Below the pieces are notes generated by a model. The model saw only the letters and a list, made by a program, of their open reading frames with translations. It did no database searches and was not told the DNA's origin. DNA of 64,000 nt from Pratylenchus scribneri (lineage: Eukaryota; Nematoda; Chromadorea; Rhabditida; Pratylenchidae): NCBI GenBank assembly GCA_030063045.1, contig JAQSEB010000086.1, positions 868,001-932,000 of the forward strand, given 5' to 3'. A program made the position numbers and the translations under genes. Below, in pieces: positions 1 to 13,344 of the stretch (position 1 is its first letter; each line of letters opens with the position of its first letter).

Positions 1-189
1 TTGATGTGCCCTAAAGGGGCGGAAATGAATGAATGGAATGGAGGAAAGGAGGGAAGCGTTAATTCAAGGGACATAGAAAAAGCAGAATATTTGAGCGAGG
101 CAAAGAATCTTCATTTACTGAAAAAATGCTTATTCGAGGGGAAATGAAAAGGAAGAAGCCTGCTGGAAGCGAAATGCCATGGCATGTGA

Positions 190-201
190 GGGGGGGGGGG
201 G
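190..201 (+). repeat. Poly-G tract, 12 G
   Basis: An uninterrupted run of G, the first of four long G/C homopolymers in the window. Confidence 0.95.
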
Positions 202-321
202 ATAATCCGGTAAAAATTAAGGACAGGAATAGAGGGGAACATTTTGGAACGGGGAAGTGGATGGAAAAGTAAGCAGATAACTGCCAAAATTGCCGCCTTG
301 AACCAACTTAAGGCCAATTAA

Positions 322-624
322 AATAGCTCATTAAGACGTGAACCAATTTTGATATTTTTGTTATCAAATTATAGAGCGGACTTTTGTCTACATAGTAAAA
401 TTAATTTTATTTAAATTTGTTTAATATTATTGAAGTTATGCCCAAAAAGCTCTTTAAAATGACCTTTACTATGGATTAGCCAAATTTCCACTCGTTTTTT
501 GGCCATAACTCAGTCAATTTTGAACCAATTTAAATAAAATTAATATCAATAGATAGCCAAAAGTATGCTCTTTAATTTTATATTAAAATCATTAAAAATG
601 GGTCAGTCCTAGATGAGTTATAAA
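322..624. repeat. Family C palindromic MITE, copy 1
   Basis: Family C has two inverted arms of about 120 bp around a short loop. One arm reads from ACTCATCAA through GAACCAATTTTGAT and GAGCAGACTTTTGGCTAT to ATTTAAATTGGTTCAGAAT, and the other arm is its reverse complement. In this copy the arms lie near 322-440 and 505-624 and are diverged. Other copies are at 35892, 47529 and 63113. Confidence 0.8.
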
Positions 625-2379
625 CGTTCGCGCAAAGTTGGCCCGAGGCAAGTTGAGACGCATCCCAAGGAAAAAGGTGGAAGTGGAAATATTTTATTAG
701 TATTTGAAAAAGATGGCATCGGAAGGCTTGAATATTGTGTACTGGAATGTACCGTGAAAAGTACTCGGCGTGGGAATTCATTTTTTGGAGTTTGAATCTT
801 AAAAACCATCCAAAAAAGGGAAGAAACCTTTTTTGAAGGGGTTTGGATTTTTGAGGAGGGCATTCGGAGGGTAAGTGTTCCGAAAATGCCAGGGCATGGA
901 AAAGTGTGGGAAAATGTTCTGTGGTCCTCTTCCGAATATTCTAATGGAATTTTTTGGCCAGCTGCTTTTCTTCAGTTTGGCCAAAATTTCTGTCTGCCTT
1001 TTGGCCAGACGATGGGCCAAAAATGGTTAAAAGACAGGGTGGGAAGAAATTTGAAGAAAATGGCATAAAATTACCAAAAAAAAGGCTTTAGCCCTTCAAA
1101 AAGACTAAAGCAATCTTTGGAGTGAAAATTGGCACAAAATCTCATGATTGGATGCTCATTAAAAATAAAAGAAAAATGGCGAAGGAAGGAAAGGCTTTTT
1201 TTGAACAAAGGTTTGATGAGGAAGGAAAGAGGCTGGAAATTTGGAGGCTGGAAGCCTGGAAGAGAGGTTGAAAATTTTGAAGGATGAGAAGGGTGACTAT
1301 ATATTTTCGGAATACTATCGAAAAGTTACCGAAATTTTAACTCTGTTTTTTGTGAACTTTCATTTTGAGGGAGATCTAGGTGGGTTGTAATGATGGCACA
1401 AAAATACAAGGATCTAGAGGAAAAGGGGAAATAAAACACGACAAGGTCAGCATTAGCAGGGATGGTTTCCCTCGTATTTTAAGGAGTACCCTCTGCTCTG
1501 TCGGTGCTGAACATTCCGTGTTGGATTGGAACCGGGAATATTCTGAGATAAATTTTTTATAAAGTTTGCACAAAGAAAGGCTGCACAAAATTTGATGCTG
1601 GAATTTATAGGGGAATGGAAGGAAGAAAAAGCTGGAAATTTGTGGAGGATATTTCGGAAAATTTTGAAACTTGGAACGGAAAAAGAGGGAAGGAAGAAAG
1701 AAGAAGCGAATAAGATCCAATCATGCGCAGAGCATTCATTTTCATTCAATTTAATTTAATGGGATGATCCATTTGACTTGATGAAATGAAAAGTGAACAA
1801 GAATGGAGGATAATTTATCCATGCGTGTGGCTTTTTGGAATGGGGAAGAGGAAAACAGGCTTCTTGAATGAATAAAAGGAAAATTTTATTCAAATTTTTA
1901 CTTAATTTTTGTTCTCGAGAAAATATTAGTTAACTCTATTAGAGGATAAATATTCGGGCAAAAATTACTGAAAAGTAGGTTTTATGGCCATAATCAACAA
2001 ATAAAAATAGCCATTTAGATTTGGGCATCCTTTGATTTAAAAATAGGCAAAGTTTAATCAAAAGTGGCCAATTAAAAGGTAAGGATCTTTCTTGTAAGCC
2101 TTTTTTATGCTTATCAGCTTTATTAAAGTTTTTAAATTAGCCCGAACATTCATTCCAAGTGCAATGCCAATAAAATAGACTAATATTCTTCCAATCCTTT
2201 TATACAATATCTGCGCACATTCCACAAAGGCCAAATTCCTCGATTTGTCACATTTTATAAGTTAAAATAATTTATTTTCTCAACAACATAAACATCCGGT
2301 CATTCACCCCTTTCCCTTCCTCTTTCCCTCATATTTCACAGTGTATTAATTAATTAATTATTTGATTTAAATTTAACGG

Positions 2380-2592
2380 TTGATTTTTGTCCCAATCTCC
2401 CACAGAGTAGTCATAGTCAATGTGTTGTTGGTTGCCCTTCCGGTGTACCGGATCATATCTGGTTTCATTCACTCCATTTGGGGGTCTAGTCCCAATCTCC
2501 CCCACTTCTTTGGGAATTTGTGCGCGAATTCCACCCCTTCCCCTCTCCCCTCCTTTGAATGATGAAAAATTCGCGCATTTTTTAAACACCAA
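2380..2592 (-). other. Coding-like ORF, unassigned
   Basis: A minus-strand open frame contains a polar stretch (ETRYDPVHRKGNQQHIDYDY) with less AT-biased codons than its surroundings. It could be a lone exon of a gene running off the left edge. I found no convincing donor/acceptor pair and recognise no family, so it may be chance. Confidence 0.2.
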
Positions 2593-2964
2593 TTTTTCCC
2601 CTTTTCAATTTTCGTGTTTGGTTCATTTTTCCCTTCCCCTTCCTTCAAAATGACTGTGATTTTTCATTAGGCCCCCAAAATCACATGACAACAATACATT
2701 TTTTATGCGGTGAATTGTGTTGGTTTAAATTAAAGGAAAAATTTCGGGAAGGGAAAAGGTTGAATTATTTCGCGTAAAGTTGCGGCCATCCTTCCACCGA
2801 AAATGATTAATGATGTTTAGGCAGAAATTTTTGGGGAATATGTTGAGTTTTGAACCCGCCGGTGGCCAAGGATAGATGGGAAAGGAAGGATTTGGCCGAA
2901 GTGAAAGGCATGAACCGGAGGAATTCGGCCGGTAATGTCGCGCAAAAATAACGCAAAAATAAGT

Positions 2965-3260
2965 AAGAACATTGGGAGTATCGGAAATTACTAAAGAAAA
3001 AATTATAATCACAAATGTTATGAATGAAGAAAAGTGAGATTGAGAGAATGCCGATGGCAAAAAATGCCGAAAATCAGCCAAAAATGGCTAAGGATAGGAA
3101 ATGGTCCAATAAAGAAAATTGAAAGTATCGGAAATTTCTAAAGGAAAATGGCAATCACAAAATGTGTTGAATGAAGAAGAGATCGAGGGAATATTGGCGG
3201 CAAAAAATGCCAAAATTAGCTTTAAAATGTCAAGAATAGAAAATGACCTGAAATGGAAAA
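2965..3260 (+). repeat. Two-copy tandem duplication, about 150 bp unit
   Basis: Both units share in order GTATCGGAAAT, a CTAAAG block, AATCACAAA, TGAATGAAGAA, GGCAAAAAATGCC and a closing AAAATG segment. The second unit is diverged and happens to be open in one frame. Confidence 0.6.
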
Positions 3261-3719
3261 GAGGGCCAAAAAAAGAGGCAAAAAGAGGAAGGCAAAACTT
3301 AGCCTCCCAGCGATTTATTTGACATATTCCCTTATTTGGTGCAAAAGTTCAAATTTAAGCCTTCATATTCTCCTCCACCAAATTTGAATACAGGCAAAAA
3401 ATTGGAAGCGAAAAAGTAAAAAAAGTTTTTTTTATAATTTTGAAAATTTAAAAGGTCAAATCAATGGTTGAAAATTAATGAAAGTGCGGAAGAACATGAT
3501 TTATTGAATATTTTCTCGATGATGAAAAAAAAGAAGGGCATTAGGACTTTTGAGAAAGTGGAGGAGAACGCAAAAAGGGCGGAGGCACTTTTCTCGGGAC
3601 ATCAAAGACGAGAAAAGGGCGAAGGGACTTTTTGTGCGGTCGAGGCAAACCGATAAAATTTAAAAGGGTGAAAAGTGGAAAGGAAAAAGAACAGCAGAAA
3701 ATACTTTAAAAGAGGAAAA

Positions 3720-4370
3720 TGGGAGAGAGTTAGTGACAGCCGGGTAGTCAATATTTTCAGCCAGCCGGTCAGAGAAATGTAAATAGACAGGGAAAAGTGA
3801 GGAATTAGAGAAGGGAAAAGCAAGAAGAGAACGAAGTTGGTGACAGCCGGCAGCCAGCCAATTTTTTCTTCTGCCAGCCGCCAGCCGTTCGGCGTTCGCC
3901 CCTCTCTCGATTAGGACTAATTCTCGTGTTCCTTAAATCCATATAGACTGGGAAATGAGGCGAGCGACCGATGGCAGCCACTAGTCAATTTTCATGCCAG
4001 CCGTTCGCCACTTTTCCTATTTTATTGTTTATCCGTTCGTTCGCCCCACTCCCGCCGGACTTTGTATGGCTCGCCCGCCACAAACTCTGTATGGTATGTA
4101 GCCAAATTATTTTTCTCTTAAATTCCATTTCATTTTGTTTTCTTTGTCCTTTGAATAAATTCGAGAACCAATTTTCATGCCAGCCGCCCGCCTTTAACCC
4201 AACCTTCGGCAACCGGCTGTCACAAACTATATGGCCAAATTTTTTTTTCTTAGATCTGAGCTTACTTTCCATTTTTTGGCCATTTCAAAGGGTAAAGCGA
4301 CACCCAAATTTCCTGCCAGCCGCCCACCGTTCGCCTCTCACAGACTACACAGCCGGACCCATGAGGACCC
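3720..4370. repeat. Cluster of GCCAGCCG-type repeats
   Basis: At least five degenerate copies of TGCCAGCCG(C)CCGTTCGCC-like sequence lie 80-180 bp apart, some linked to GTGACAGCC or its complement GGCTGTCAC. GC content is clearly higher than in the flanks. The open frames across it are by-products of the repeat. Confidence 0.55.
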
Positions 4371-4439
4371 AGTCTTGGCCCCAGCCTAAATCCCATCCAT
4401 CTCAACCATCATTTTGGCCATTTCTTGGCCAACATCACA

Positions 4440-4454
4440 GGGGGGGGGGGGGGG
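4440..4454 (+). repeat. Poly-G tract, 15 G
   Basis: Fifteen consecutive G. Confidence 0.95.
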
Positions 4455-4839
4455 ATGTGGCCTAAAGTGTACCAAAAATTGTGCCTAAAATGTGTCAGAG
4501 TAAATAAAATGGGAGGAGAATTGAATGCCGGTGGGAAATTTGGCCCTGTGATTTCCTTTTTTCGAGGGGAACAAAAGGACCGGGGCTATTTTTTTTGGAT
4601 TACGTTGGAATAATGGAAATGGGAATAAAGGGAAAATTGAGAAGAAAATGTGAGTGATTTATAGGGTGGAATTTTAGGATTTAAAAAATGTTGCGAATTA
4701 AACTACAATTAATTAACTAATTTAGTCTTCATTTTGGTGTGTGAATCCCTGTAAAATTCTCTTAAAAAGAGGGAAGAAAAAAATGAAAAAATAAAGAAAA
4801 GCGTAATGAGTAATTGGTTTTTAGTTTATTAACTCATTT

Positions 4840-5106
4840 AGGCTATAGCCAATCTTAGAAGACAATATGCCATTTTAAAGCCTGAAATGTCCTCTAAAAG
4901 TGGCTTAATAAAATTTTAAACTACATTTTTTTAAAGTTACAAGTCTTTTAGTAAAATAAACACGAACATTTCAAGGAAAAGGCCACTTATTTTAAAAATT
5001 TTTTTAAATTAAAAAATTGGCGACTTTTTAGAGAACATTTAGGGCTTTCAAATGGCAAATCGCCTTCCAAAATTGGTGAATTCCTTGTTGATATATAGCC
5101 AAAAGA
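4840..5106. repeat. Family A palindromic MITE, copy 1
   Basis: Family A copies have inverted arms of about 100 bp. The left arm consensus begins TTTTGGCCATAACTCAACAA and continues through GGAAGGCGATATGCCATTTG to CCTCTAAAAAGTGGCTT. The right arm is its reverse complement, and the core contains TTTATTACACTCAAAGACAT. Here the left arm is diverged and the right arm is well kept. Confidence 0.75.
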
Positions 5107-5508
5107 ATGGTAAAAATTCGGAATCTTTCTGTTTTGGAGAATTACAAAAAAAAGGAAAATATAAAAATTTTGTATATATTAAATTTATTTAAATTTAACA
5201 ATTTATTTTTGTTTTGCCATAATTCTAATTAGCTTTCACCAATTTCCTATTACAGTATTAGATTATACTATTTTTATTGAAATTGGAGGGGTCTCCTCCC
5301 TTTTTATGCAAAGAAGAAATTTTATGTAGTGGATTGGATGTGCCCAAAGGCAATTTTAATTTCGTGACTGTTGTGTATGATGTGTACAGTCTACAGTGTA
5401 TGTAAAATTTAATGCCAGATCACTTAAATTGGCCCATTGGCCACAGAGTTATGGTCAAAAAACACATTATCACAAAAATGGCCATAACTCAACAAAATTT
5501 TGGCCAAG

Positions 5509-5578
5509 CCCCTAGCCCCTACATATCCTAATCCCATGCCGCCCCTAATCTAACCCTAGCCCTAACCCTAGCCCCTAA
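5509..5578. repeat. Telomere-like CCCTAGCC tract
   Basis: Degenerate CCCTAG/CCCTAA repeats follow a short inverted pair (GGTCAAAAAACAC and GGCCATAACTC at 5450-5500). This resembles the loops of the family D foldback elements, but the second arm is not seen. Confidence 0.5.
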
Positions 5579-6774
5579 AAAGTTTTCCTAGGAAAAACAA
5601 AAATAGTCAAATTAGAGGCTAAAATAAGCCGAATTAGAGGAAGAAATAAGCTTTTCGTAAAAAAAGTTGAATGATATTTGCTGGCTCTAATTTGTAATAA
5701 AGAAAACTGGGTTTTTGTAATTTCAAATAAAGAAAGGATATTACTATTATTATTATTATTAATTATGTATGAAAATGAAACAGAGGTTGGCCATAAAAAT
5801 TGTTTCAAATTTTGAGTCATTAATTTCCAAAAATAAAAAAGGGATAATAAATAAAATTTAATAATGAAAATCAAAAATGAACAAAAATCAACCCAAAAAT
5901 TTATATTCATTAAATTTTTTGGAAAAATCAGAAATATGGAAAATTATAATTGCAATCTGCTCTGCTGATGAGAAAGAATACAATTAAAAAATGAAAGGGG
6001 AAAATGTTTCATAAATTTTATTAAATTTGATTATTTATTTTAACAGTTTTGTTAAATAATTGAAAATTTATTGAAAATTTGGGATAAAATAAAATTAGGC
6101 TGATAAAACAAAATTCGCGCACATATAAAAAAGGCCAAAAGCCCAAAATGTGCATGGAAATTATTAACAATTTCCTTTTCCTCCACATAATTAATAAAAT
6201 AAGAAAAAATTGGGAATTAATTTAGGAAAATTGATCGCATTTTTTGGTATAAAATTGTCGCCAATTATCAGAGACTAAAACAATTCTTCTAAAAAGGAAA
6301 TAAATATTTAGTTGGGATGACCTTCGACCCAAAATAAAAATATAATAAAGGAAATTGTTTAATAATTAATTCATTATTCATATGACTCGCCCTTTTATGC
6401 GCCCTTCCCTTTTAATTTATCGTCAATTTTCGTACAAAAAAGTTTGCCTGATGGAAGGGGATTGTCTCCATTTTCTCGAATCTCGACACTTTTTGTTTCC
6501 TTTCATTCATTCGGTTCACAAATATTCCCACTTTTTTAATATTTTAGAGTTCATTTTTCTTTTGTGTTTGATTAAATCATTAAATAAATAAATGATGTCC
6601 TCTTTTTCAATTTTCTTTCCCCTGCTGGGGTTTGGTTTCTTGCTTTTTTTTTCATTTCTCAAAGTTCAAAAAATTCTTTAAAAATTGATCGTAAAAAGTG
6701 AACGGAAAAATGATGTCTAGATGAGGAGTATTTGTGGGTAGAGGAGGAAACTTTTCGGTATGGTTTAGGCTTTA

Positions 6775-6890
6775 ACTAGGCAATTATTTTAGCGGGTCAC
6801 TAATCAATTTGAGAAGGCGATATGTCATTCGAAAGCTCAAAGTACCCTCTAAAAAGTGGCTTTTTAAATTTTATGAAATCTTAATGCCTC
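6775..6890. repeat. Family A MITE, single arm
   Basis: Only the arm with AAGGCGATATGTCATTCGAA and CCTCTAAAAAGTGGCTT is present. Confidence 0.6.
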
Positions 6891-7023
6891 AAGGCAAATT
6901 CACCTATCACTCATTTTTCCTTCTTTTGACAAAAAAAAAAGAAAGAAAAGAGTAATACTGTATCTCAGAAGGGAGAATGTTATTTGAGGGCAAAATGTGG
7001 GATTGATCCGACAATTAAATTCG

Positions 7024-7319
7024 TTTTTGACACATAGCTCAACAAGGAAACACCCAATTAAATTCCTTTTTATATTGTATATAAATTTGTGGCTTCTATT
7101 TAATCATTGTTACTTTCCCCCAATATTGTTGATTTAAAGAAATATATGCCTTTTGAATGTAATAAATCCGATTTTTTAAGGAAAAGTCGATTATTTTACA
7201 AATTTTTTAAATTTTTAAAAAATTAATTAAGCCACTTTTTAGAGGACATTTAGGGCTTTCAAATGGCATATTGCCTTCCCAAATTGGTTGCTTCCTTGTT
7301 GAGCTATAGCCAAAAGAAT
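7024..7319. repeat. Family A MITE, copy
   Basis: The right arm (7220-7319) is near consensus. The left arm is truncated after ACATAGCTCAACAAGGAAAC. Confidence 0.7.
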
Positions 7320-8035
7320 GGACCCAGGTACTATAAGTCCGTTTCTAAAATCCTCTACAAAAAATTGATTGTGGATGGAAAAAAAGGTGGGGAAGGAGTG
7401 GGTGAAGAAATTTTCGTAAAGAATAAAAATTGGCCGGAAAAAAGTACAAAATGTGAATTTTTGAACGGGGGATTAACAAATTTAGGGTGGGGACATTCAT
7501 GAGAGAATTTGACTGGGTTTGGGGCGCAACAATAGATGGAGGAGGGGTAGGGGGAAATCATGAGGCCAACGTAAAATTGCGGACATTTTGTTTTGATTAT
7601 AATAAGGCTTGACTTTTTTTGGCTGTAATGAATAATTTCGAGGGGATACACGGTTGTGGGCGATGAATGTATAAATGTCATTTTTTGATTTTTTGGAATT
7701 AAATTATGCAATTTTCCTTTCTATCCATGATCGATTACGAAAGGGAAGGTTTTTTCGCAAATAATAAATTAACCATTGTTGGCATTTAAGCAAGTTTCCG
7801 GTATGCTTTCTATTTTTGTAGGGAAAATTTTGAAGTTTGATGGCTAAATTTAGTCAATTAGCCTCGAAAGATCTCGTATGCAAAAATGTGTTCTGAAAAG
7901 AATAAAATTAAATATTAAATAAATAATAAATGTGAATAATATTAATGAATTAAAATTAAATTTTCGCGCTTTTTATGGGAATAAATGGGTTGGAATTGGG
8001 AGAGGATTTAATCCCTTTTAGATTGGAACCTACAT

Positions 8036-8352
8036 TGGCTTTTGGCCCATAATAAAACGAGGCAATAGTAAATTTAGTAAGGTAATATACCATTCGAAAG
8101 ATTTGAATTACCTCTACAAAATGGCTTAAATAAATTAGAGATTGGTCTAATTTAAACATATAAATAATTAAAAATCAGAAGAGAATGGGAACAAATTGAT
8201 CTATGATTTTTAAAAAAGTTGTATAATATTTCTCATGATTTACATTAAATTAAAAAAAAATTTATTTTGTCTTTTACAGAGGAAACAGACTTTTTGAATG
8301 ACATATTTGCCTTCAAAAATTGGTTTCTTGACTTATTATGATATGGGCCAAA
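8036..8352. repeat. Family A MITE, diverged copy
   Basis: Both arms are recognisable (ATACCATTCGAAAG; TTTTGAATGACATATTTGCC) but carry many changes, so this is an older copy. Confidence 0.6.
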
Positions 8353-8411
8353 AATTGGTGCTGGTGAATTGAAATTGAAATTGAATGCTGGCGTCGATTG
8401 AATATTGGGCT

Positions 8412-8712
8412 CATTCTTTTGGCCATATCTCAACAGGGAAGCAACCAATTTTGGAAGGCGATATGCCATTTGAAAGCCTCAAATGTCCTCTAAAAAGTGG
8501 CTTATCTAATATTTTGAAGACTAAAAATAATTTGTAAATACAGGGAGGCTTTTCCCAAAAATGTTCGGGTTTATTTTACTCAAAGACATGTAACTTTTTT
8601 TACAGGATTCCTTATAAATTTTACAAGCCACTTTTTAGAAGACTTTTAGTGCTTTCTAATGATATATCGCCTTCCAAAATTGGCTATTGCCTTGTTGAGG
8701 TATGGCCCATAA
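8412..8712. repeat. Family A MITE, full copy
   Basis: Both arms and the core are close to consensus, about 60 bp from the diverged copy before it. Confidence 0.8.
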
Positions 8713-10289
8713 ATCAATGCAGGTAATTCAATCGTTCTCTGGTTTTGAAATTAATTCACCATGTTTTGGAGGATTTTTAAAGGTAATTTTTAGAACGAAT
8801 GTAATTAAAAGGAGGAAAGAACTAATGGCACACGTTTAATTCATTTATTAAAAAATAGTAGAAAGGAAACCGAAGGGAAATGGGCGGATTCTATAATTGT
8901 AAGTAAAGGAAATTAATGGATTAAAGGATAGATGGGATAAAAGTGAAAAGAGAGAACATTTATTCACTTGTCAATATACACATAATGACAGGAGAATTGG
9001 CCAATTTCGTTGGAACAATTGTCGCCTTTAGTTAGGCCAAACTTTAATTTTAGAATTTAGAAAGAAAAAAAGAAAGGAGGCGAAATTTTGTTTGATGTTG
9101 ATCGAATGATGAATGTGCCTTACGGAAAAACATACACCCAAAGTGCATCACAGATCAATTTGCGAGTTATTTATAAAACTGTGTGTAGGCGATGATAAAT
9201 GGGATTGGACTGGGCCAATTGTGCTGATCAAATCCGAGGATAATGGATGAATGGAATTTTGGGTAATCATATGATTAACAATTAAGAATAATCGACGTTG
9301 AAAATTGTGGATTTTAACTTAAACTAGAGTAGGACAGAGACTTTTTCGGCTACAGAAAATCGAAAACCGAAATTGAGATTTATGCTCAAAAAACTAACCG
9401 GATTTTAATTGATCTGTTTACCAATTCTATACTCTGTACTAATTTAATTTAGACAGGAATTTTGATACAGCATTATTTTTGAAAAAGCTAAAAATTAAAA
9501 GATCCATTCGAAAGCATAAATGGAGAAAAAGTGGATAATTAGGCACATTGATGGCGAGAATGATTCAATTTTAGCACTGTCCAATTCATCAAAAACAAAG
9601 CCATTAGTCACATTTTGAAAGCCCGCCGCTTAAATTTAGTTCGTCGAAAGTATCGATAGGGTATCTCATTTCGAAGGCCACAAATCCATCATCCCCTCAT
9701 ATATCCCCCTAAATAGGCAATAATCCCTTTCATGTGCCACCGCACCATTCCACCACACTCATCACATTTAATTTTGTTTTGCACTTTATTTTCGGTGCTC
9801 ATAGATCATCACCGGCAAATGCAAGCCAAAATTATGACTACTGACTTTGTCGCCTTTTTCGGGATATGCACTTGGGTGGAGGTTGGCAATAATTTTGAAA
9901 CGGCTGCCATTTAGGGCAGCTGTCAATAAGGGTGCGACTGGCACTAATAAATTTAGAGCCAAAAAAGGGCAAGGAAAGGGGTGGGATAATTGATGGGATG
10001 AGGAGGACACATTTTTTGTGTATTTTGTTGAAATTATTTGTTCATCTGTTTGGCTGGGGAAAGGGCAAAATGGAATGAAAAGGGAGATATAATTGGAGGG
10101 AATTTACTTACTTAGGGAAGGAAGGGAGGTGATTAAATTAGAGAGGAGGGCAAAAAAGGGATTTAGGTACAAGAGGACAAAAAAAAATTTGAGGGAGGAT
10201 TTATTTGTTTTTGAGAAAAAATTGAATTGAAAATGGTGAATTCTAGCTGGGACTACAAACTCGAAATAGGATGATTAAATAATTCAGAC
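8713..10289. other. No gene found
   Basis: AT-rich sequence with no recognisable exon or repeat family. The short frames at 9732-10010 on both strands lack splice sites. Confidence 0.5.
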
Positions 10290-10598
10290 TGTTATTTTGG
10301 CCATAGCTCAATAAGGAAGCAACCAATTCGGGAAGGCGATATGTTATTTAAAAGCCTAAAATGTCCTCTAAAAATTAGCAATATTTAAATTTTATACAAT
10401 CAAACTTTAACAAAAGTTACATGTCTTTGAATGTAGTAAATCCCAACATTTTGAGGAGAAGCCGATTATTTTACAAATGTTTTAAATTTTCAAAAAATTA
10501 GTTAAGCCACTTTTTAGAGGACATTTTGAGCTTTCAAATGGCATACCACCTTCCAAAATTGGTTGCTTCCTTGTTGGGCTATGGCCAAAAGAATGGTC
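10290..10598. repeat. Family A MITE, full copy
   Basis: Both arms are well kept. The core has the TGTAGTAAATCC variant of the TGTAATAAACC motif. Confidence 0.8.
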
Positions 10599-10996
10599 CA
10601 AGTGCTCAAAATCAATCATTGAAAAAAGAAGAGCTGGTAAAAGGGCAAAATAAATCACGCAATTTTTTGATAAAATGATAAAAAAATAACGAAGATAATT
10701 GTGTGGGTAAAAGTGCTTTTATTTGTTTTTGTGTTGCAGATTCGCCAATTTTTCCTTTGTAAAATGACCTTTTTCGAGAGTGAGAAGGGATGGATGTTTT
10801 CTCCATTTTTCGGCGCAAAATTTTCAATGATCACCCAAAACTGATTCATTCTATTCAGAAAAAAAAAGGAGAAAGCCGTTTATTTTTATTTTGTTTTCAT
10901 TTTTCTCCGATGAACTTTTATTTAAAAGGTTGCCTGCCAAATGATAAAAAAAAATCGGGAGAAAATGATTCAAATCATTGATTAAATGCGAATACT

Positions 10997-11240
10997 TTTT
11001 TTGGCCTATAACTCAATGAGGCTGGAGCCAATCTTGGAAGACGATATATCATTTGAAAGCTTAAGCCTACTTTAGAAATTTGCCAAAATATTTATTTTTT
11101 TGCTTAATTTTTAACTATCAAAAATCTCATCAAATTTCGAATTTTCTTATCTAAATTTGACAATTTTTTTTAAATTTAATTTAACCACTTTTAAAGAAAG
11201 CCAATACCCTTCGAATGGTAATATTTGGGCTTTTGGCTTT
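10997..11240. repeat. Family A MITE, diverged copy
   Basis: The left arm is clear (TGGCCTATAACTCAATGAGG). The right arm is degraded around 11180-11240. Confidence 0.55.
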
Positions 11241-13049
11241 GAGAATTCCAATAAATATACAAAATTGGTGGACTTAATATTGTCTTATAACATAAGGAAT
11301 TTATACAATGGGATGAAAAAAGGGCCGAAAAATTTAGTAAATTTAAAGAAAAAGCATAAATCTAAAATTAAAGGAATAGTCCATCATATGTTTTGGTCTT
11401 TTGAGATTGAATTGGAGAACATGGTTATGTATATTGAAAGACTTTGAGTTTATAATATCGAAATAATTAGCTTCTTAAAAATAAATATTTAAGAATTGTT
11501 ACAAATATTAATAAATAAAATATATAAAAATAGAATGCATGAAATTATTATGCCAATTTTGTTTATTTATAAATTAAAGGAATAAATTCCGCCGCGCCAT
11601 ATTCAAGTTCAATACGGCCAATATATGCATTTGGCCTCTAATCAAATTATTCACATATTTTTAACCACCGGAATTGTTTTCCACCGGAATTGTTTTCCTT
11701 CGCTTTTCCCTTCTCAAAATTGGATTTGCATGTCAAAGTGTGGGGATTTTTGATTTTGGCCAAATAAAATTTGTGTCACCGCTGGGAAAGGAAAAGACCC
11801 ACAATTTTGGACAAATAATTTAATTCCAAATGACAAAAAAATTTTTTCGATTTTTTAGTCGCCTAGTCATCGCTCAAAAAATGGTGTCACCGGCGGATAG
11901 AAGGCAGAAAAATGCGCGATAAATGTGCCAGCCGCGTACAAAAAAATGTTTATCCTTATTAGAAAATTGAGGCAGAAATGCTGGGGAAATGCCTTGGGGG
12001 CAAAAAATTAGTGCCTTTGAGTAAAGGACAAAAATGGAAAGAAAGTAACAAGGAGTCATGATTTTGCCCTTTATTATTAAAATAGGCAGGTGAAAAATTG
12101 AATTATGTAGAAAAATTGGACAAATGACACATTTTTATACAAAAATTTGAGAACATAATTTGTGTGGTTATTTTTCGGTACATTTTTGTATGGCATTTTC
12201 AACTTTTGACTAATATGTGAGAGATTTATGGGAAAAATTTGGCAAAATTTTTATTAGAAAATTTTCTCACAAAATTATGTTAAAAATTTTTGCCGCAAAA
12301 AGAGAAATTATTGTGCATTTGGGAAAAGGGCAAAAATGGAAAGGGAAGAAATTGGGGAGTCATTGTTTTGGCCTTATTAAAAGGTGGCTGAAAAAGCGAA
12401 TTATGAATGTACATCAATTAAATTTATAAATTTATTGCGCCAATTTTTGGTTGCATTATTTTGCCTTTTTTCTACCATTTAAGTTTCTGATTATTTTGTG
12501 AAGGATTTGTGGTAAATTGGTAACACTTTTGGCAGAAAATTTACCGCACAAAATTATTCCAACCAAATAGGGAAATGGCATAAAAATAAATTTTTTTAGC
12601 TTAATGAATTAATGCAATTTCTGAACGATGATGCAAAAATGCGTCAATGGGAATAATACAAAATGGAACTTTTTTGGCAGGCATTCATACAATAAAAATG
12701 GAATTCAATTTGTCATTTTTCATTCCCAAAACCCATTGAAATTCTTTCATTTTTGATTCAAATACAATAAAAAATAAAGCATTTTTTTTGTTTATGATTG
12801 AATGCAATAAAAAAAATGGGAATGGATCAATCTTTTGTAATTGTATAAAATAGTTTAAAAATTTGAGCCAATTTTGCAATAATTTAATTTTAAAATAAAA
12901 TTTCAAATTTTATTAGAAATCTCACTCCCTGATCTCAAATTTTGAGCGAAGTTTCTCGTAAATATAAGGCAATTGGTAAAAATTAAGTATCTATGTAACA
13001 GATAATATTGGAAATTAGCTAATTCCGGAATTAGCTAGCTAGCTAATTT
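11241..13049. other. No gene found
   Basis: Holds a degenerate spaced repeat: GGCAAAAATGGAAAG...GGAGTCAT is seen near 12025 and 12328, with related sequence near 12520. It reads as decayed duplications. The frame at 12217-12429 lies inside one unit. Confidence 0.45.
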
Positions 13050-13285
13050 TGGAAATCTCGATTTCTAGGCGTCGTACAGACTCGAGAATGGGCTCATTCG
13101 ATTCGCCATTTACTATATGAAATTTCAATTACAGACCGGTTTAGGGGCTTTGGGCTAGGGATTAAGGGCTAGGGGTTTAGGGGAAAAGTCTGAAATTGAA
13201 ATTTCATAAAGTAAATCGACCATGGCGAATCGAATGAGCCTACTCTCGAGTCTGTACGACGCCTAGAAGCCGAGATTTCCAAAAT
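13050..13285. repeat. Family D foldback element with CTAGGG loop
   Basis: Arms of about 85 bp are inverted: GGAAATCTCGATTTCTAGGC / GTCGTACAGACTCGAGA on the left and their complements ending CGAGATTTCC on the right. The loop at 13140-13185 carries GGGCTAGGG and GGGGTTTAGGGG telomere-like sequence. Confidence 0.8.
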
Positions 13286-13344
13286 TTAGCGGACCATCTC
13301 TTTGGGAAATCCGCTGATTTCCCAATTCCCCATATTTACCGCAA

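Larger units (their letters stand above)
1..2349. other. AT-rich DNA, no gene found
   Basis: No open frame here has splice sites, codon bias or motifs of a real exon. The stretch holds a run of 12 G at 190-201 and a family C palindromic MITE at about 322-624. The rest is unstructured AT-rich sequence. Confidence 0.6.
2593..4839. other. Non-coding stretch with local duplications
   Basis: Contains a two-copy tandem duplication (2965-3260), a GC-richer cluster built on a repeated GCCAGCCG motif (3720-4370) and 15 consecutive G (4440-4454). No exon could be supported. Confidence 0.55.
5579..8035. other. AT-rich DNA, no gene found
   Basis: Holds a (TTA)n microsatellite near 5741-5763 and two family A fragments (6775 and 7024). 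The open frame at 6382-6591 and others are short and of biased composition. Confidence 0.5.

Noticed and set aside
3971..4465. 164-codon plus-strand open frame
   Set aside because: It spans the GCCAGCCG repeat cluster and ends in the 15-G tract. There is no recognisable domain or codon bias beyond the repeat.
7263..7502. ORF starting MAYCLPKLVASLLSYSQK and similar ORFs at 42888 and 54156
   Set aside because: These are encoded by the right arm of family A MITEs, so the shared peptide is a repeat artefact.
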